The notes under the pieces were generated by a model. It saw nothing but the letters and a program-made list of their open reading frames with translations, was not told the origin of the DNA and ran no database searches. 64,000 nucleotides of DNA from Clostridium sp. AT4. Lineage in GTDB: Bacteria > Bacillota > Clostridia > Lachnospirales > Lachnospiraceae. Location: NCBI RefSeq assembly GCF_001517625.2, contig NZ_LN999828.1, positions 946,303 to 1,010,302 of the forward strand, read 5' to 3'. A program made the position numbers and the translations under genes. Positions 46,704 to 55,617 of the stretch are shown here, in pieces (within the stretch, counting starts at the first letter, position 1; each line of letters begins with the position of its first letter).

Positions 46704-48380
46704 ATGAAAAAGAAAAAATTATGGGTTCGTCTGCTGGCGGCTCTTCTGGCAGCGGCAGTACTTCTTACCGGCCTTATGATTTGGAAAAATAAAAAAACAA
46801 AGGCTGCGGCTGCAGCCCGGGCCCAAAGCCTTAATACGGCAGCCGTGAAAAAGAGAACCATTACCTCTGAACTATCCTCCTCCGGTACTCTGGCGGCAAA
46901 GGATACATACAGCATCACGTCCATGGTTGAGGGCGAGGTGGTTGCCGCCGCTTTTGAAGAGGGAGATCAGGTGCAAAAGGATCAGGTGCTTTATGAGATC
47001 GACAGTTCCAGCATGACAACGGAGCTTACCAGCGCTGAAAATACCCTGACCCGGTCCCGGAATTCCTATGAGGATGCGCTGGAGGATTATAATCAGGCCT
47101 TAAGCGATTACAGCGGAAATACATATAAGGCCACAGAATCGGGATATATCAAGGAACTTTATATCAGTGCAGGCGATAAGGTAAGCGGAAATACAAAGCT
47201 GGCGGATCTGTACAGTGATGATGTGATGGAGATACGGATCCCCTTCCTTTCCGGCGAAGCAGCCCAGATTACCCCGGGAAGTTCCGCTGTCCTTACGCTG
47301 ACTGATTCAGGAGAACAGGTGGAAGCGTCGGTTAAGGCAGTTGCCAACCGAGAGGAAGCTCTTTCCGGAGGGCGTCTGGTACAGTATGTGACCTTTACAG
47401 TGGCAAATCCTGGTGGGTTGACTGTTTCTACCAGAGCGTCTGCCCGGGTAGGCGAGTGGATCGGAAGTGAGGAAGGGCTTTTTGAGGCTTCCATTGATAC
47501 CTCTATGGAGGCAGACCTTTCATCCAGCGTAGAAATAGAGGCGATGCTGGTAAATGAAGGCGATTACGTTACAAAGGGAACGCCTGTTTTCCGCATGACG
47601 GCAAAAACGGCGGATAAGCTGATCCAGAGCTACAAGGACAGTCTGGATAAGGCCCAGGAGAGCGTGGAGTCGGCCCAGAGCCATTTGGAGAGCACTCAGG
47701 ACAGCTATGACAATTATACGATCACAGCTCCCATTTCCGGCCAGGTCATCACAAAGAATTATAAGGTGGGGGATAATATTACAAAGAACACCAGTAATAC
47801 CACCGTTCTTGCAGTGATCTATGACCTGTCCAGTCTTACCTTTGAAATGTCCATTGATGAACTGGATATCAAAGAAGTAGAAGTGGGCCAAAAAGTGGCT
47901 GTGACGGCCGATGCCTATGAGGGGCAGACCTTTTCAGGTACGGTTACAAACGTAAGCCTGGAGAGTACCTATTCAAACGGAGTCAGCACCTATCCGGTAA
48001 CGGTAACCATGGATGAAGCAGGAGATCTTCTTCCGGGTATGAATGTGGACGGTATTATTACCCTGGATCAGGCAGAGGATGTGCTTTCAATTCCCGTAGA
48101 TGCGCTTATGAGGGGAAATCAGGTCTACATAAAGGACGATACAGTTACTGAGCAGCAGGGACCGATCCCCGCAGGCTTTAAAGCCGTGGAGGTAGAAACA
48201 GGCCTTATAAGCGACAGCTATGTGGAAATCAAAAGCGGGCTTTCTGAAGGAGATACGGTTTATGTGGCGGAATCCAGCCAGAGCAGCGATGCTGTGATGA
48301 TGATGCCCGGAGGCGGAATGGGAGGCGGCCCAGGAGGCGGCCCAGGAGGTAGAATGGGAGGCGGTTCCGGCGGCCGCTGA
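46704..48380 (+). CDS. MacA/HlyD-type efflux adaptor protein
   Basis: The 558-residue adaptor has an N-terminal membrane helix, a lipoyl-like half (TYSITSMVEGEVVAAAFEEGDQVQKDQVLYEID split over two motifs), a coiled-coil hairpin (about residues 105-135 and 315-340), the second lipoyl half (YTITAPISGQVITKNYKVGDNI), beta-barrel and membrane-proximal domains. It ends in an odd low-complexity tail of Met, Gly and Pro with repeating GGGPGG units. With the following ATPase and permease it forms a MacAB-like tripartite efflux or envelope system adapted to one membrane. Confidence 0.88.
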   Translation: MKKKKLWVRLLAALLAAAVLLTGLMIWKNKKTKAAAAARAQSLNTAAVKKRTITSELSSSGTLAAKDTYSITSMVEGEVVAAAFEEGDQVQKDQVLYEIDSSSMTTELTSAENTLTRSRNSYEDALEDYNQALSDYSGNTYKATESGYIKELYISAGDKVSGNTKLADLYSDDVMEIRIPFLSGEAAQITPGSSAVLTLTDSGEQVEASVKAVANREEALSGGRLVQYVTFTVANPGGLTVSTRASARVGEWIGSEEGLFEASIDTSMEADLSSSVEIEAMLVNEGDYVTKGTPVFRMTAKTADKLIQSYKDSLDKAQESVESAQSHLESTQDSYDNYTITAPISGQVITKNYKVGDNITKNTSNTTVLAVIYDLSSLTFEMSIDELDIKEVEVGQKVAVTADAYEGQTFSGTVTNVSLESTYSNGVSTYPVTVTMDEAGDLLPGMNVDGIITLDQAEDVLSIPVDALMRGNQVYIKDDTVTEQQGPIPAGFKAVEVETGLISDSYVEIKSGLSEGDTVYVAESSQSSDAVMMMPGGGMGGGPGGGPGGRMGGGSGGR

Positions 48381-48400
48381 CAGAAAGGGTGAAAAAGCTT

Positions 48401-49135
48401 ATGAACGTAAATGAACGGCTGTCAGAGGAAACACATCCACTGATCGAGTTGAAGCATATTTCAAAGATTTACAATATGGGAGGAGAAGAAGTCAGAGCGA
48501 ATGACGATGTAAATATTTCTATCCAAAAGGGTGAATTTGTGGCTATTGTAGGAAAATCAGGAAGCGGAAAATCCACTCTGATGAATATTATCGGCGCTCT
48601 GGACGTGCCGACCACAGGAGAGTATTATCTGGGCGGTGAGGATGTAAGTAAAATGGGAGATAAGCAGCTGGCCAGGATCCGCAACCGTATGATCGGTTTT
48701 ATCTTCCAGCAGTATAATCTCCTTCCCAAACTTAATCTTCTGGAAAACGTAGAGCTTCCTCTTCTTTATGCGGGAACAGGAGCAGAGGAACGAAAAAAAC
48801 GGGCCATGGCTTCCCTTGAAAAGGTGGGGCTTGCGGAAAAATGGAAAAATATGCCTAATCAGCTTTCAGGAGGCCAGCAGCAGAGGGTATCTATTGCCAG
48901 GGCGCTGGCAGGAAATCCATCCCTGATCCTGGCTGATGAACCCACAGGAGCGCTGGACTCCAAAACCAGCCGTGATGTGCTTAATTTTTTAAAGCAGATC
49001 AATGAGGAGGGAAATACCATTGTTATGATTACCCATGACAATTCCATTGCTGTGGAGGCAAAGCGGGTGATCCGCATTGCAGACGGGCATAAAATTTTTG
49101 ACGGAGATGTAAAAGATTATGCTGCAATCCTTTAA
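48401..49135 (+). CDS. MacB-like ABC transporter ATPase
   Basis: The 244-residue ATPase belongs to the MacB/LolD group: Walker A VGKSGSGKSTLMNIIG, Q-loop FIFQQYNLLPKL, signature LSGGQQQRVSIARAL, Walker B LILADEPTGALDS and H-loop VMITHDN. ATG 48401 is preferred; an in-frame GTG at 48389 overlaps the ribosome site AGAAAGGG. The 3' end overlaps the permease gene by 17 bases. It powers the FtsX-type permease rather than moving substrate through the membrane directly. Confidence 0.92.
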   Translation: MNVNERLSEETHPLIELKHISKIYNMGGEEVRANDDVNISIQKGEFVAIVGKSGSGKSTLMNIIGALDVPTTGEYYLGGEDVSKMGDKQLARIRNRMIGFIFQQYNLLPKLNLLENVELPLLYAGTGAEERKKRAMASLEKVGLAEKWKNMPNQLSGGQQQRVSIARALAGNPSLILADEPTGALDSKTSRDVLNFLKQINEEGNTIVMITHDNSIAVEAKRVIRIADGHKIFDGDVKDYAAIL

Positions 49136-50297
49136 ACTGGCTCTTAAAAGCATATGGGGCAATAAGATGCGTTCTTTTCTTACCATGCTGGGGATTATTA
49201 TCGGTGTGGCTGCGGTGATCATTCTCGTAAGCCTGGTAAATGGATACATGGGGACGATCGTAGAAAATTTTGCCAGCATGGGAGTGAACCAGATCAATGT
49301 AAACGTAACCAATCTGACATCCCGAACTGTAAGTCCAGATGAAATGTATGGATTTTTTGAAGAGCACACAGACGTATTTGAGGCTTTAAGCCCCAACGTG
49401 ACCATTTCCACGACGATAAAAAAGGGAAATGATTCCATGACTTCTACCAGTGTGGCAGGACGCAGCGAGCAGTATCTGGAGATTAAGGACTATGAGCTGC
49501 AGCAGGGAAGAAATATCACCTATTCGGATATTCTTTCCCGTCAGAAGGTCTGCGTGATCGGGGCGTATGTGGCCCAGGAGCTGTTTGGCAGTGCTGAAAA
49601 GGCTCTTGGGGATACGCTGAAGGTAGGGGGCTATGCCTATAAGGTAGTGGGCGTAGCAGAAATTCAGGATGAGGACGATATGAGCGACGGAGGCACGGAT
49701 GATTTTGTATGGCTTCCATATACGGCTTCCATTAGTCTGGCGAGAAGCGCTAATATTAACAGCTACACCTTTACAGTGGCAGATACGGATGATGCGGATG
49801 AGGCAAAGACGCTCATTGAGAATTTCCTTTTTGAGATTTTTAAGGATGACGATTACTATAGGGTATCTGCCATGAGTGAAATGCTGGATTCCCTGAACGA
49901 ACAGATTGCCATGATGAGCGGTATGCTGGGAGGAATCGCCGGGATTTCCCTTCTGGTAGCCGGAGTGGGCGTTATGAACATCATGCTGGTGTCTGTGACT
50001 GAGCGGACAAGGGAAATTGGAATCCGAAAATCTCTTGGGGCGGACAAGGGAACCATTATGCAGCAGTTTGTGATCGAAGCGGCAGTTACCAGTTCTCTGG
50101 GCGGAGTGATCGGAATTCTCATTGGCTGCGGGGCTACTGCAGTAGTAGGGGCAGCCATTGGCATTTCGGCTACACCTACATTTTCTGCCATTGTAATTTC
50201 ATTTAGCGTATCCGTGGGGATCGGCCTGCTTTTTGGTTATATGCCAGCCAGCCGTGCGGCTAATTTAAATCCGATTGATGCGCTGCGAAGTGAATAA
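49119..50297 (+). CDS. MacB-like ABC transporter permease (FtsX domain)
   Basis: The 392-residue permease has an N-terminal helix (FLTMLGIIIGVAAVIILVSL), a large outside MacB-type domain (about residues 45-260), and three C-terminal helices in an FtsX domain with the conserved VSVTERTREIGIRKSLGA coupling loop. It ends with the common NPIDALRSE. It completes the SLH-adaptor-ATPase-permease operon, which a terminator follows. Peptides or envelope molecules are the usual cargo in this family; here it is unknown. Confidence 0.92.
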   Translation: MLQSFKLALKSIWGNKMRSFLTMLGIIIGVAAVIILVSLVNGYMGTIVENFASMGVNQINVNVTNLTSRTVSPDEMYGFFEEHTDVFEALSPNVTISTTIKKGNDSMTSTSVAGRSEQYLEIKDYELQQGRNITYSDILSRQKVCVIGAYVAQELFGSAEKALGDTLKVGGYAYKVVGVAEIQDEDDMSDGGTDDFVWLPYTASISLARSANINSYTFTVADTDDADEAKTLIENFLFEIFKDDDYYRVSAMSEMLDSLNEQIAMMSGMLGGIAGISLLVAGVGVMNIMLVSVTERTREIGIRKSLGADKGTIMQQFVIEAAVTSSLGGVIGILIGCGATAVVGAAIGISATPTFSAIVISFSVSVGIGLLFGYMPASRAANLNPIDALRSE

Positions 50298-50309
50298 GGA
50301 GTTTACATT

Positions 50310-50345
50310 CCCCATCTGCCGTATATGGTGCGATGGGGATTTTTC
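50310..50345 (+). terminator. Intrinsic terminator of the SLH/MacAB-like operon
   Basis: CCCCATC (50310-50316) pairs with GATGGGG (50332-50338) over a 15-base loop, then ATTTTTC follows. Confidence 0.75.
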
Positions 50346-50346
50346 A

Positions 50347-50373
50347 TTGACATCTTTTTTGACGTAGTATAAA
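50347..50373 (+). promoter_or_regulatory. Possible promoter of the two-component system
   Basis: A perfect TTGACA at 50347-50352 and TATAAA at 50368-50373 have only 15 bases between. It lies upstream of the phased repeats, so the true start may instead be nearer the gene and depend on an activator. Confidence 0.4.
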
Positions 50374-50396
50374 CTGAATAGGATGATATATGAAAA

Positions 50397-50462
50397 TTTA
50401 CGCAGATTTTACATTTCATTGGTTCGGATTTTACTTCTGTTTGGTATGCTGTTTACATGAGG
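50397..50462 (+). promoter_or_regulatory. Six 11-bp phased direct repeats, likely response-regulator binding array
   Basis: TTTAC occurs at 50397, 50408, 50430 and 50452, and TTGGT at 50419 and 50441. Taken together the six words start at exact 11-base steps, which places them on one face of the helix. OmpR/PhoB-family regulators bind direct repeats with 10-11 base spacing. The array ends 57 bases before the response-regulator gene, so self-regulation is the simplest reading. Confidence 0.65.
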
Positions 50463-50519
50463 CTTTAAAAAGCTTAATATGTAAATTTAATAACAGGGAA
50501 AGGGCAGGAATCAGCATTT

Positions 50520-51221
50520 ATGGAAAAAATTTACATCATAGAGGATGACGAAAATATCAGAAATCTGTTAAAGATCGCACTGGAGGGGTTTGGCTTTGAG
50601 GCAGAGGGGTTTGAAACAGCAGAAGAAGGGCTGGAGCGTATCCGGCAGGAATGCCCGTCCATGGCGATCTTCGACTGGATGCTCCCGGGAATGGACGGGG
50701 TGACGGCCATCCGGCAGATCCGTCAGACCGAGGGGATAAGCGGCCTTCCGATCATGCTTTTGACAGCAAAGGAAAAGGAGCTGGATAAAGTAGTGGGGCT
50801 GGACTGCGGAGCAGATGATTATATGGTAAAGCCCTTTGGCGTTCTGGAGCTTTCTGCCCGGATCCGCAGTCTCCTGCGCAGGGTAAGGCGGGAAGAAAAA
50901 AAGGATATACTGTCCTATCAGGGGATCAGTATCAATAAAAAGACAAGAGAGGCTTCCAGCAGCGGCCGTGTCTGCGAGCTTACTTTAAAGGAGTTTGAGC
51001 TTTTATGTTATCTTTTGGAGAATCAGGCCAGAGTAGTAACCAGGGATGAACTTTTAAACCAGATCTGGGGCTATGAGTATGACGGAGAGACAAGGACACT
51101 GGATATGCACATCCGTACCCTGCGCCAGAAGCTGGGAGAAGAGGGCGGAAGCTGCATCAAGACCGTCCGTGGCGTTGGCTACCGCCTGGTGCGCTCGGAG
51201 ACAAAGGAGGAGGATCGATGA
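50520..51221 (+). CDS. OmpR/PhoB-family response regulator
   Basis: The 233-residue regulator has a receiver domain (acidic pocket IEDDE, phospho-acceptor Asp in AIFDWMLPGMDG, switch Thr/Lys in LLTAKE and VKPFG) and a C-terminal winged helix (ELTLKEFELLCYLLENQARVVTRDELLNQIWG; ending in VRGVGYRL), quoted here in segments. It overlaps its sensor kinase gene by 4 bases (ATGA). Targets are unknown; the 11-base phased repeats ahead of the gene are candidate sites, and both flanking ABC transporter operons are possible targets. Confidence 0.94.
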   Translation: MEKIYIIEDDENIRNLLKIALEGFGFEAEGFETAEEGLERIRQECPSMAIFDWMLPGMDGVTAIRQIRQTEGISGLPIMLLTAKEKELDKVVGLDCGADDYMVKPFGVLELSARIRSLLRRVRREEKKDILSYQGISINKKTREASSSGRVCELTLKEFELLCYLLENQARVVTRDELLNQIWGYEYDGETRTLDMHIRTLRQKLGEEGGSCIKTVRGVGYRLVRSETKEEDR

Positions 51222-52618
51222 GAAGGGCTATTCTGAAAAAATTTATACTGGTACTTCTGGCGGCGCTGTGTATTAACAGCGTCATCTTTTATCTTATCAG
51301 CAGTCATATGATCTTAAAGATGGCCAGAGAGGATATGACCTATACTATAGAAATGATTGACCGTCTGCTCGATTATGAGGATGAATCGTATCTGGCTGTC
51401 CAGATCGAGCGTATGGAGGAGTTTACAGGCGCGGATGATACGCGGGTTACACTGATCCATTTAGATGGCACGGTTGTATCTGACACAGATACTTCTACGG
51501 AAGATCTGGATAATCATTTAAGCCGCAAAGAGGTAAAAGAGGCTCTGCTGAATGGAATGGGATATGCAAAGCGGTATTCTAAAACCATGGGAAAGCATTT
51601 TCTTTACGTTGCCTTCCAGTCACACAGATCAGATATGATCCTTCGCATTTCCGTTCCCTACTCAGGATTCAGCGAATATCTGCCCATGCTGCTGCCGGCT
51701 GCCCTTGTGAGCTTTCTTGCCGCTTTAGCCTGTGCATTTGTATTTACCAGGCGGTTTGTGGATTCCGTTACAAGACCCTTGCAGGATATTGTTTCGGAGC
51801 TTCAGAAGGTGAAGGGAGGAAACGGGGAACTCCATTTTTCGCCCTGTCCGTATCAGGAGCTGAATGTGATCGCAGAGACGACCATGGAAATGTCAAATAA
51901 TGTAAAAGATTATTTGAACCGTATAGAGAAAGAAAAGCAGATCCGTCAGGAGTTTTTCAGCAATGCCTCCCATGAGCTTAAAACTCCTATTACCTCGATC
52001 CAGGGTTACGCAGAGCTGATGGAGAGCGGGATGATCCAGGATGAAGCCATGAAGCTGGATTTTATCCGGCGGATCAAAAAGGAGGCTTCCAATATGGCAG
52101 GGCTGATCGGGGATATTCTGATGATTTCCCGGCTGGAGGCAAAGGATGCCCAGGTGGTGCTTTCCGATGTGCGGATTAGCCCTCTTTTGGAGGAGATCGC
52201 AGAAAGCTTAAAGCCCGCAGCCGCCCAGAGCCAGGTCTTTATCCATATAGATTGCCAGCCGCTGTGCATAAAGGCCAATGTGCAGCAGATGAAGGAGCTT
52301 CTTACAAATCTGGTCGGAAATGCGGTTAAGTATAATCATCCGGGAGGACAGGTTTGGGTGACGATCAGAGAACAGGACGGACAGATGGTGATCCGTGTCC
52401 GGGATAATGGCGTGGGGATACCGGAGGAAAGCCTGGACCGTATTTTTGAACGTTTTTACCGGGTGGATAAGGGACGCAGCCGGAAACAGGGAGGTACGGG
52501 ACTGGGACTTTCAATCGTAAAGCATATCGTAAATTTTTATCACGGTTCTATCCATGTGGCTTCTCAGCTGGAAAAGGGAACGGAATTTACGGTTACAATT
52601 CCATTGAAATGGGAATAA
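51218..52618 (+). CDS. Sensor histidine kinase
   Basis: The 466-residue kinase has two membrane helices (about residues 8-28 and 155-175) enclosing an outside sensing domain of about 125 residues, a HAMP-like linker (RRFVDSVTRPLQDIVSELQ), a dimerisation helix with the phospho-histidine in FFSNASHELKTPITSIQGYAE, and an ATP domain with N box NLVGNAVKYN, G1 VRDNGVGIP, F box FERFYRVDKGRSR and G2 GGTGLGLSIVKHI. It pairs with the regulator encoded 4 bases upstream. The signal it senses cannot be read from the sequence. Confidence 0.94.
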   Translation: MRRAILKKFILVLLAALCINSVIFYLISSHMILKMAREDMTYTIEMIDRLLDYEDESYLAVQIERMEEFTGADDTRVTLIHLDGTVVSDTDTSTEDLDNHLSRKEVKEALLNGMGYAKRYSKTMGKHFLYVAFQSHRSDMILRISVPYSGFSEYLPMLLPAALVSFLAALACAFVFTRRFVDSVTRPLQDIVSELQKVKGGNGELHFSPCPYQELNVIAETTMEMSNNVKDYLNRIEKEKQIRQEFFSNASHELKTPITSIQGYAELMESGMIQDEAMKLDFIRRIKKEASNMAGLIGDILMISRLEAKDAQVVLSDVRISPLLEEIAESLKPAAAQSQVFIHIDCQPLCIKANVQQMKELLTNLVGNAVKYNHPGGQVWVTIREQDGQMVIRVRDNGVGIPEESLDRIFERFYRVDKGRSRKQGGTGLGLSIVKHIVNFYHGSIHVASQLEKGTEFTVTIPLKWE

Positions 52619-52684
52619 TTGGGTTATACTTTGATACATAAAAGCGCCAATGCGTTAAAAACACAAAAATTTAAAGCAATAAAA

Positions 52685-52713
52685 TTGACGCGCCCTTTTT
52701 TTTGTAGTATGAT
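52685..52713 (+). promoter_or_regulatory. Promoter of the ABC_sub_bind-type importer operon
   Basis: TTGACG at 52685-52690 and TATGAT at 52708-52713, spacing 17. The leader to ATG 52769 is about 50 bases and holds GAGGAG; there is no room for a T-box or riboswitch. Confidence 0.7.
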
Positions 52714-52768
52714 AAAAAAAGTTCGAAAGAAACGGACGAAATTTTGGGTAAAAACGAGGAGCGATGTT

Positions 52769-53785
52769 ATGAAAAAGACGGCAAAAATTTTTTCCTTCGT
52801 ACTGGCCGGAGCGATGGCTGCGGCTGTAACAGGATGTGGATCAGGCACAAATGAAACAACGGCAGCTGCTGCGGACACTTCAAAGGAAGCAGAGGGGGGT
52901 AAGGAGGTATACCAGGTAGGTATCTGCCAGCTGGTACAGCACGTTGCCCTGGATGCGGCGACTCAGGGCTTTAAGGATGCTCTGGTGGAGACCTTTGGAG
53001 AAGACGGTGTGGAGTTTGATGAGCAGAATGCCCAGGGTGATTCCAACACCTGTTCCACGATCATCAACAGCTTTGTATCAGAGGGTGTGGATCTGATCCT
53101 GGCAAATGCAACCGCATCTCTTCAGGCCGCTCAGGCAGGCACCAACGAGATTCCTGTGCTGGGAACTTCTGTAACAGAATACGGTGTGGCCCTGGGAATT
53201 TCCGATTTTAACGGAACCGTAGGAGGAAATATTTCCGGAACATCGGATCTGGCTCCTCTGGACGAGCAGGCGGCCATGATCAAAGAGCTGTTCCCGGATA
53301 AGAAAAATGTAGGTCTGCTCTACTGCTCTGCAGAGCCTAACTCTCAGTACCAGGTAGATACGGTAAAGCTGGCTCTGGAAGAGCTGGGTTATACATGTGA
53401 GTATTATGCATTTTCCGATTCCAATGATTTATCCACCATTGCTACTAATGCAGCTTCTGCAAGCGATGTGATCTATGTTCCTACGGATAATACCGTTGCT
53501 TCCAACACAGAGATCATCAATAATATCTGCCAGCCGGCAGGCGTTCCCGTGGTAGCTGGCGAGGAGGGCATCTGCGCGGGCTGCGGCGTTGCCACCTTAT
53601 CCATCAGCTACTATGATCTGGGTACGGCAACCGGAAAGATGGCTGCAAAGATCCTTTCCGGCGAAGCCAATGTATCTGAGATGCCCATCGAGTATGCGCC
53701 TCAGTTTACAAAGAAGTACAACAAAAACATCTGCGATGCACTGGGAGTTGCCGTGCCGGATGATTATGAAGCAATCGAGGAATAA
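52769..53785 (+). CDS. ABC transporter substrate-binding lipoprotein (ABC_sub_bind / TrpX-like)
   Basis: The 338-residue lipoprotein has a signal peptide ending in a lipobox (AAAVTGCG, Cys near residue 23), an Ala/Thr-rich linker, and a two-lobed periplasmic-type fold: VYQVGICQLVQHVALDAATQGF, NAQGDSNTCSTIINSF, KNVGLLYCSAEPNSQYQV, DVIYVPTDNTVASN. This is the PF04392 family whose best known member in Firmicutes is TrpX. No tryptophan T-box is present, so the ligand may differ. ATG 52769 has GAGGAG seven bases ahead; the longer frame upstream has no ribosome site. Confidence 0.88.
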   Translation: MKKTAKIFSFVLAGAMAAAVTGCGSGTNETTAAAADTSKEAEGGKEVYQVGICQLVQHVALDAATQGFKDALVETFGEDGVEFDEQNAQGDSNTCSTIINSFVSEGVDLILANATASLQAAQAGTNEIPVLGTSVTEYGVALGISDFNGTVGGNISGTSDLAPLDEQAAMIKELFPDKKNVGLLYCSAEPNSQYQVDTVKLALEELGYTCEYYAFSDSNDLSTIATNAASASDVIYVPTDNTVASNTEIINNICQPAGVPVVAGEEGICAGCGVATLSISYYDLGTATGKMAAKILSGEANVSEMPIEYAPQFTKKYNKNICDALGVAVPDDYEAIEE

Positions 53786-53791
53786 CCGATC

Positions 53792-54709
53792 ATGAGTATT
53801 ATGAGCTTATTTAATTCACTTCCAGGCGCTGTGGCCCAGGGACTAGTGTGGGGCATAATGGCGATTGGCGTATACCTTACCTTCCGCATCCTGGATTTTG
53901 CGGATCTGACCGTAGACGGCTCCCTTTGTACGGGGGGCGCTGTCTGCATCGTGATGATGCTTGCCGGACAGAATGTCTGGGTGGCTCTTTTATGTGCCGC
54001 TCTGGCAGGGATGGCAGCAGGATTCTGCACAGGTATCCTTCATACCTTTATGGGAATCCCGGCTATTCTTTCCGGTATCCTGACCCAGCTGGGCCTGTAT
54101 TCCATTAACTTAAAAATTATGGGAAAAGCCAACCAGGCCATCAATGTAGACAAGTATGACCTGCTGGTTTCCCTGCGTTTTATCCGCAATGTACCCCTGT
54201 TTAAAAATACCATTTTTCTGGTGTCTGTGATGATCCTGGTACTGATCGGTCTGCTTTACTGGTTTTTCGGCACGGAGCTTGGCTGTTCCATCCGTGCCAC
54301 CGGCGGCAATGACCGCATGGCAAGAGCACAGGGGATCAACACCGATTTTAACCGTGTGCTGGGGCTGATGGTTTCCAATGGACTGGTCGCACTTTCCGGC
54401 GCGCTTTTATCCCAGTATCAGGGCTTTGCAGATATCAATATGGGCCGCGGAGCCATTGTCATCGGACTGGCCGCTGTGATTATCGGAGAAGCGATTTTTG
54501 GAAAAGTTTTCCACAACTTTGGCTTCCGCCTTCTGGGTGTGGCTTTGGGCTCTATTGTATATTATCTGGTGCTCCAGGTTGTGATCTGGCTGGGAGTTGA
54601 TACGGATTTACTGAAGCTTCTTTCCGCTGCTGTGGTAGCTGTTTTCCTGGCGATCCCCACCTGGAAGGGAAGATATTTTAAGAGTGCGCCAAAGGGAGGT
54701 AAGAGCTGA
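53792..54709 (+). CDS. ABC transporter permease (TrpY-like, branched-chain type)
   Basis: The 305-residue permease has eight to nine membrane helices of the BPD_transp_2 type, with GLVWGIMAIGVYLTFRILDFADLTVDGS at the N-terminus and the cytoplasmic coupling region GCSIRATGGNDRMARAQGIN, typical of partners of PF04392 binding proteins. It starts 6 bases after the binding-protein gene and its stop TGA overlaps the ATPase ATG by one base. It forms the homodimeric pore. Confidence 0.9.
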   Translation: MSIMSLFNSLPGAVAQGLVWGIMAIGVYLTFRILDFADLTVDGSLCTGGAVCIVMMLAGQNVWVALLCAALAGMAAGFCTGILHTFMGIPAILSGILTQLGLYSINLKIMGKANQAINVDKYDLLVSLRFIRNVPLFKNTIFLVSVMILVLIGLLYWFFGTELGCSIRATGGNDRMARAQGINTDFNRVLGLMVSNGLVALSGALLSQYQGFADINMGRGAIVIGLAAVIIGEAIFGKVFHNFGFRLLGVALGSIVYYLVLQVVIWLGVDTDLLKLLSAAVVAVFLAIPTWKGRYFKSAPKGGKS

Positions 54710-55506
54710 TGCTGGAAATCTGTCATGTGAATAAAACATTTAACAGGGGCACGGTAAATGAAAAGCAGGCCTTGAAAGATTTGAACCTCACCTTAAAGGA
54801 TGGAGATTTTGTTACGATCATCGGCGGAAACGGCGCCGGAAAGTCTACGACCCTGAATGCGATTGCAGGCGTGTGGCCTGTGGACGAGGGAAAGATCGTG
54901 ATAGACGGAAGGGATGTGACAAAGCTTCCGGAATATAAAAGAGCCGCCTTTTTGGGCCGTGTATTCCAGGATCCCATGAATGGAACCGTGTCTACTATGG
55001 GAATTGAGGAAAATCTGGCTCTGGCTTTAAGAAGAGGAGGGCGCCGCACATTAAAGCCCGGTATTACAGGCAGTGAAAGAAAGCTGTACCGGGATCTGCT
55101 CTTAAAGCTGGGACTGGGGCTGGACGAACGCCTTACCTCTAAGGTGGGACTTTTGTCCGGCGGACAGAGACAGGCCTTAACCCTTCTGATGGCAACTTTA
55201 AAAAAGCCAAAGCTGCTTTTGCTGGATGAACACACTGCTGCCCTGGATCCTCAGACGGCGCAGAAGGTTCTGGAGCTTACCAGTGAAATCGTAGAGGAGC
55301 AGCGGCTGACTGCCCTGATGGTAACTCATAATATGAAGGATGCCATCCAGATCGGCAACCGCCTGATCATGATGAATGACGGCCATATTATCTATGATGT
55401 GAGGGGGGAGGAGAAAAAGAACCTCACGGTGGATGACTTGTTAAAGAAATTTGCCGAGGCCAGCGGCAAAGAATTTGCAAATGACCGTATGATGCTGGCA
55501 AATTAA
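54709..55506 (+). CDS. ABC transporter ATPase (TrpZ-like)
   Basis: The 265-residue ATPase has Walker A GGNGAGKSTTLN, Q-loop VFQDPMNGT, signature LSGGQRQALTLL, Walker B LLLLDEHTAALDP and H-loop VTHNM. Note HT after the catalytic Glu, where most ATPases have PT or AT; the same HTAALDP form is usual in this importer family. It completes the three-gene importer and is followed by a strong terminator. Confidence 0.92.
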   Translation: MLEICHVNKTFNRGTVNEKQALKDLNLTLKDGDFVTIIGGNGAGKSTTLNAIAGVWPVDEGKIVIDGRDVTKLPEYKRAAFLGRVFQDPMNGTVSTMGIEENLALALRRGGRRTLKPGITGSERKLYRDLLLKLGLGLDERLTSKVGLLSGGQRQALTLLMATLKKPKLLLLDEHTAALDPQTAQKVLELTSEIVEEQRLTALMVTHNMKDAIQIGNRLIMMNDGHIIYDVRGEEKKNLTVDDLLKKFAEASGKEFANDRMMLAN

Positions 55507-55530
55507 AAATTCATAAAAAATTCACCCATC

Positions 55531-55572
55531 CAGCCTGTCCTTTATGGTATAATAAAAAGGACAGGCTGTTTT
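55531..55572 (+). terminator. Intrinsic terminator of the importer operon
   Basis: A 13-bp perfect stem (55531-55543 / 55556-55568) with a 12-base loop is followed by TTTT. The loop itself contains TGGTATAAT (55545-55553), a perfect extended -10 element that could serve the next gene. Confidence 0.85.
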
Positions 55573-55617
55573 GCACTGCAAAGCAGGAATCAAATTTGAG
55601 ATGGAGACGATTAAAAT

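Noticed and set aside
52619-52768. T-box leader for the TrpXYZ-like importer
   Set aside because: The leader after the promoter is only about 50 bases, and no T-box sequence or specifier stem is present.
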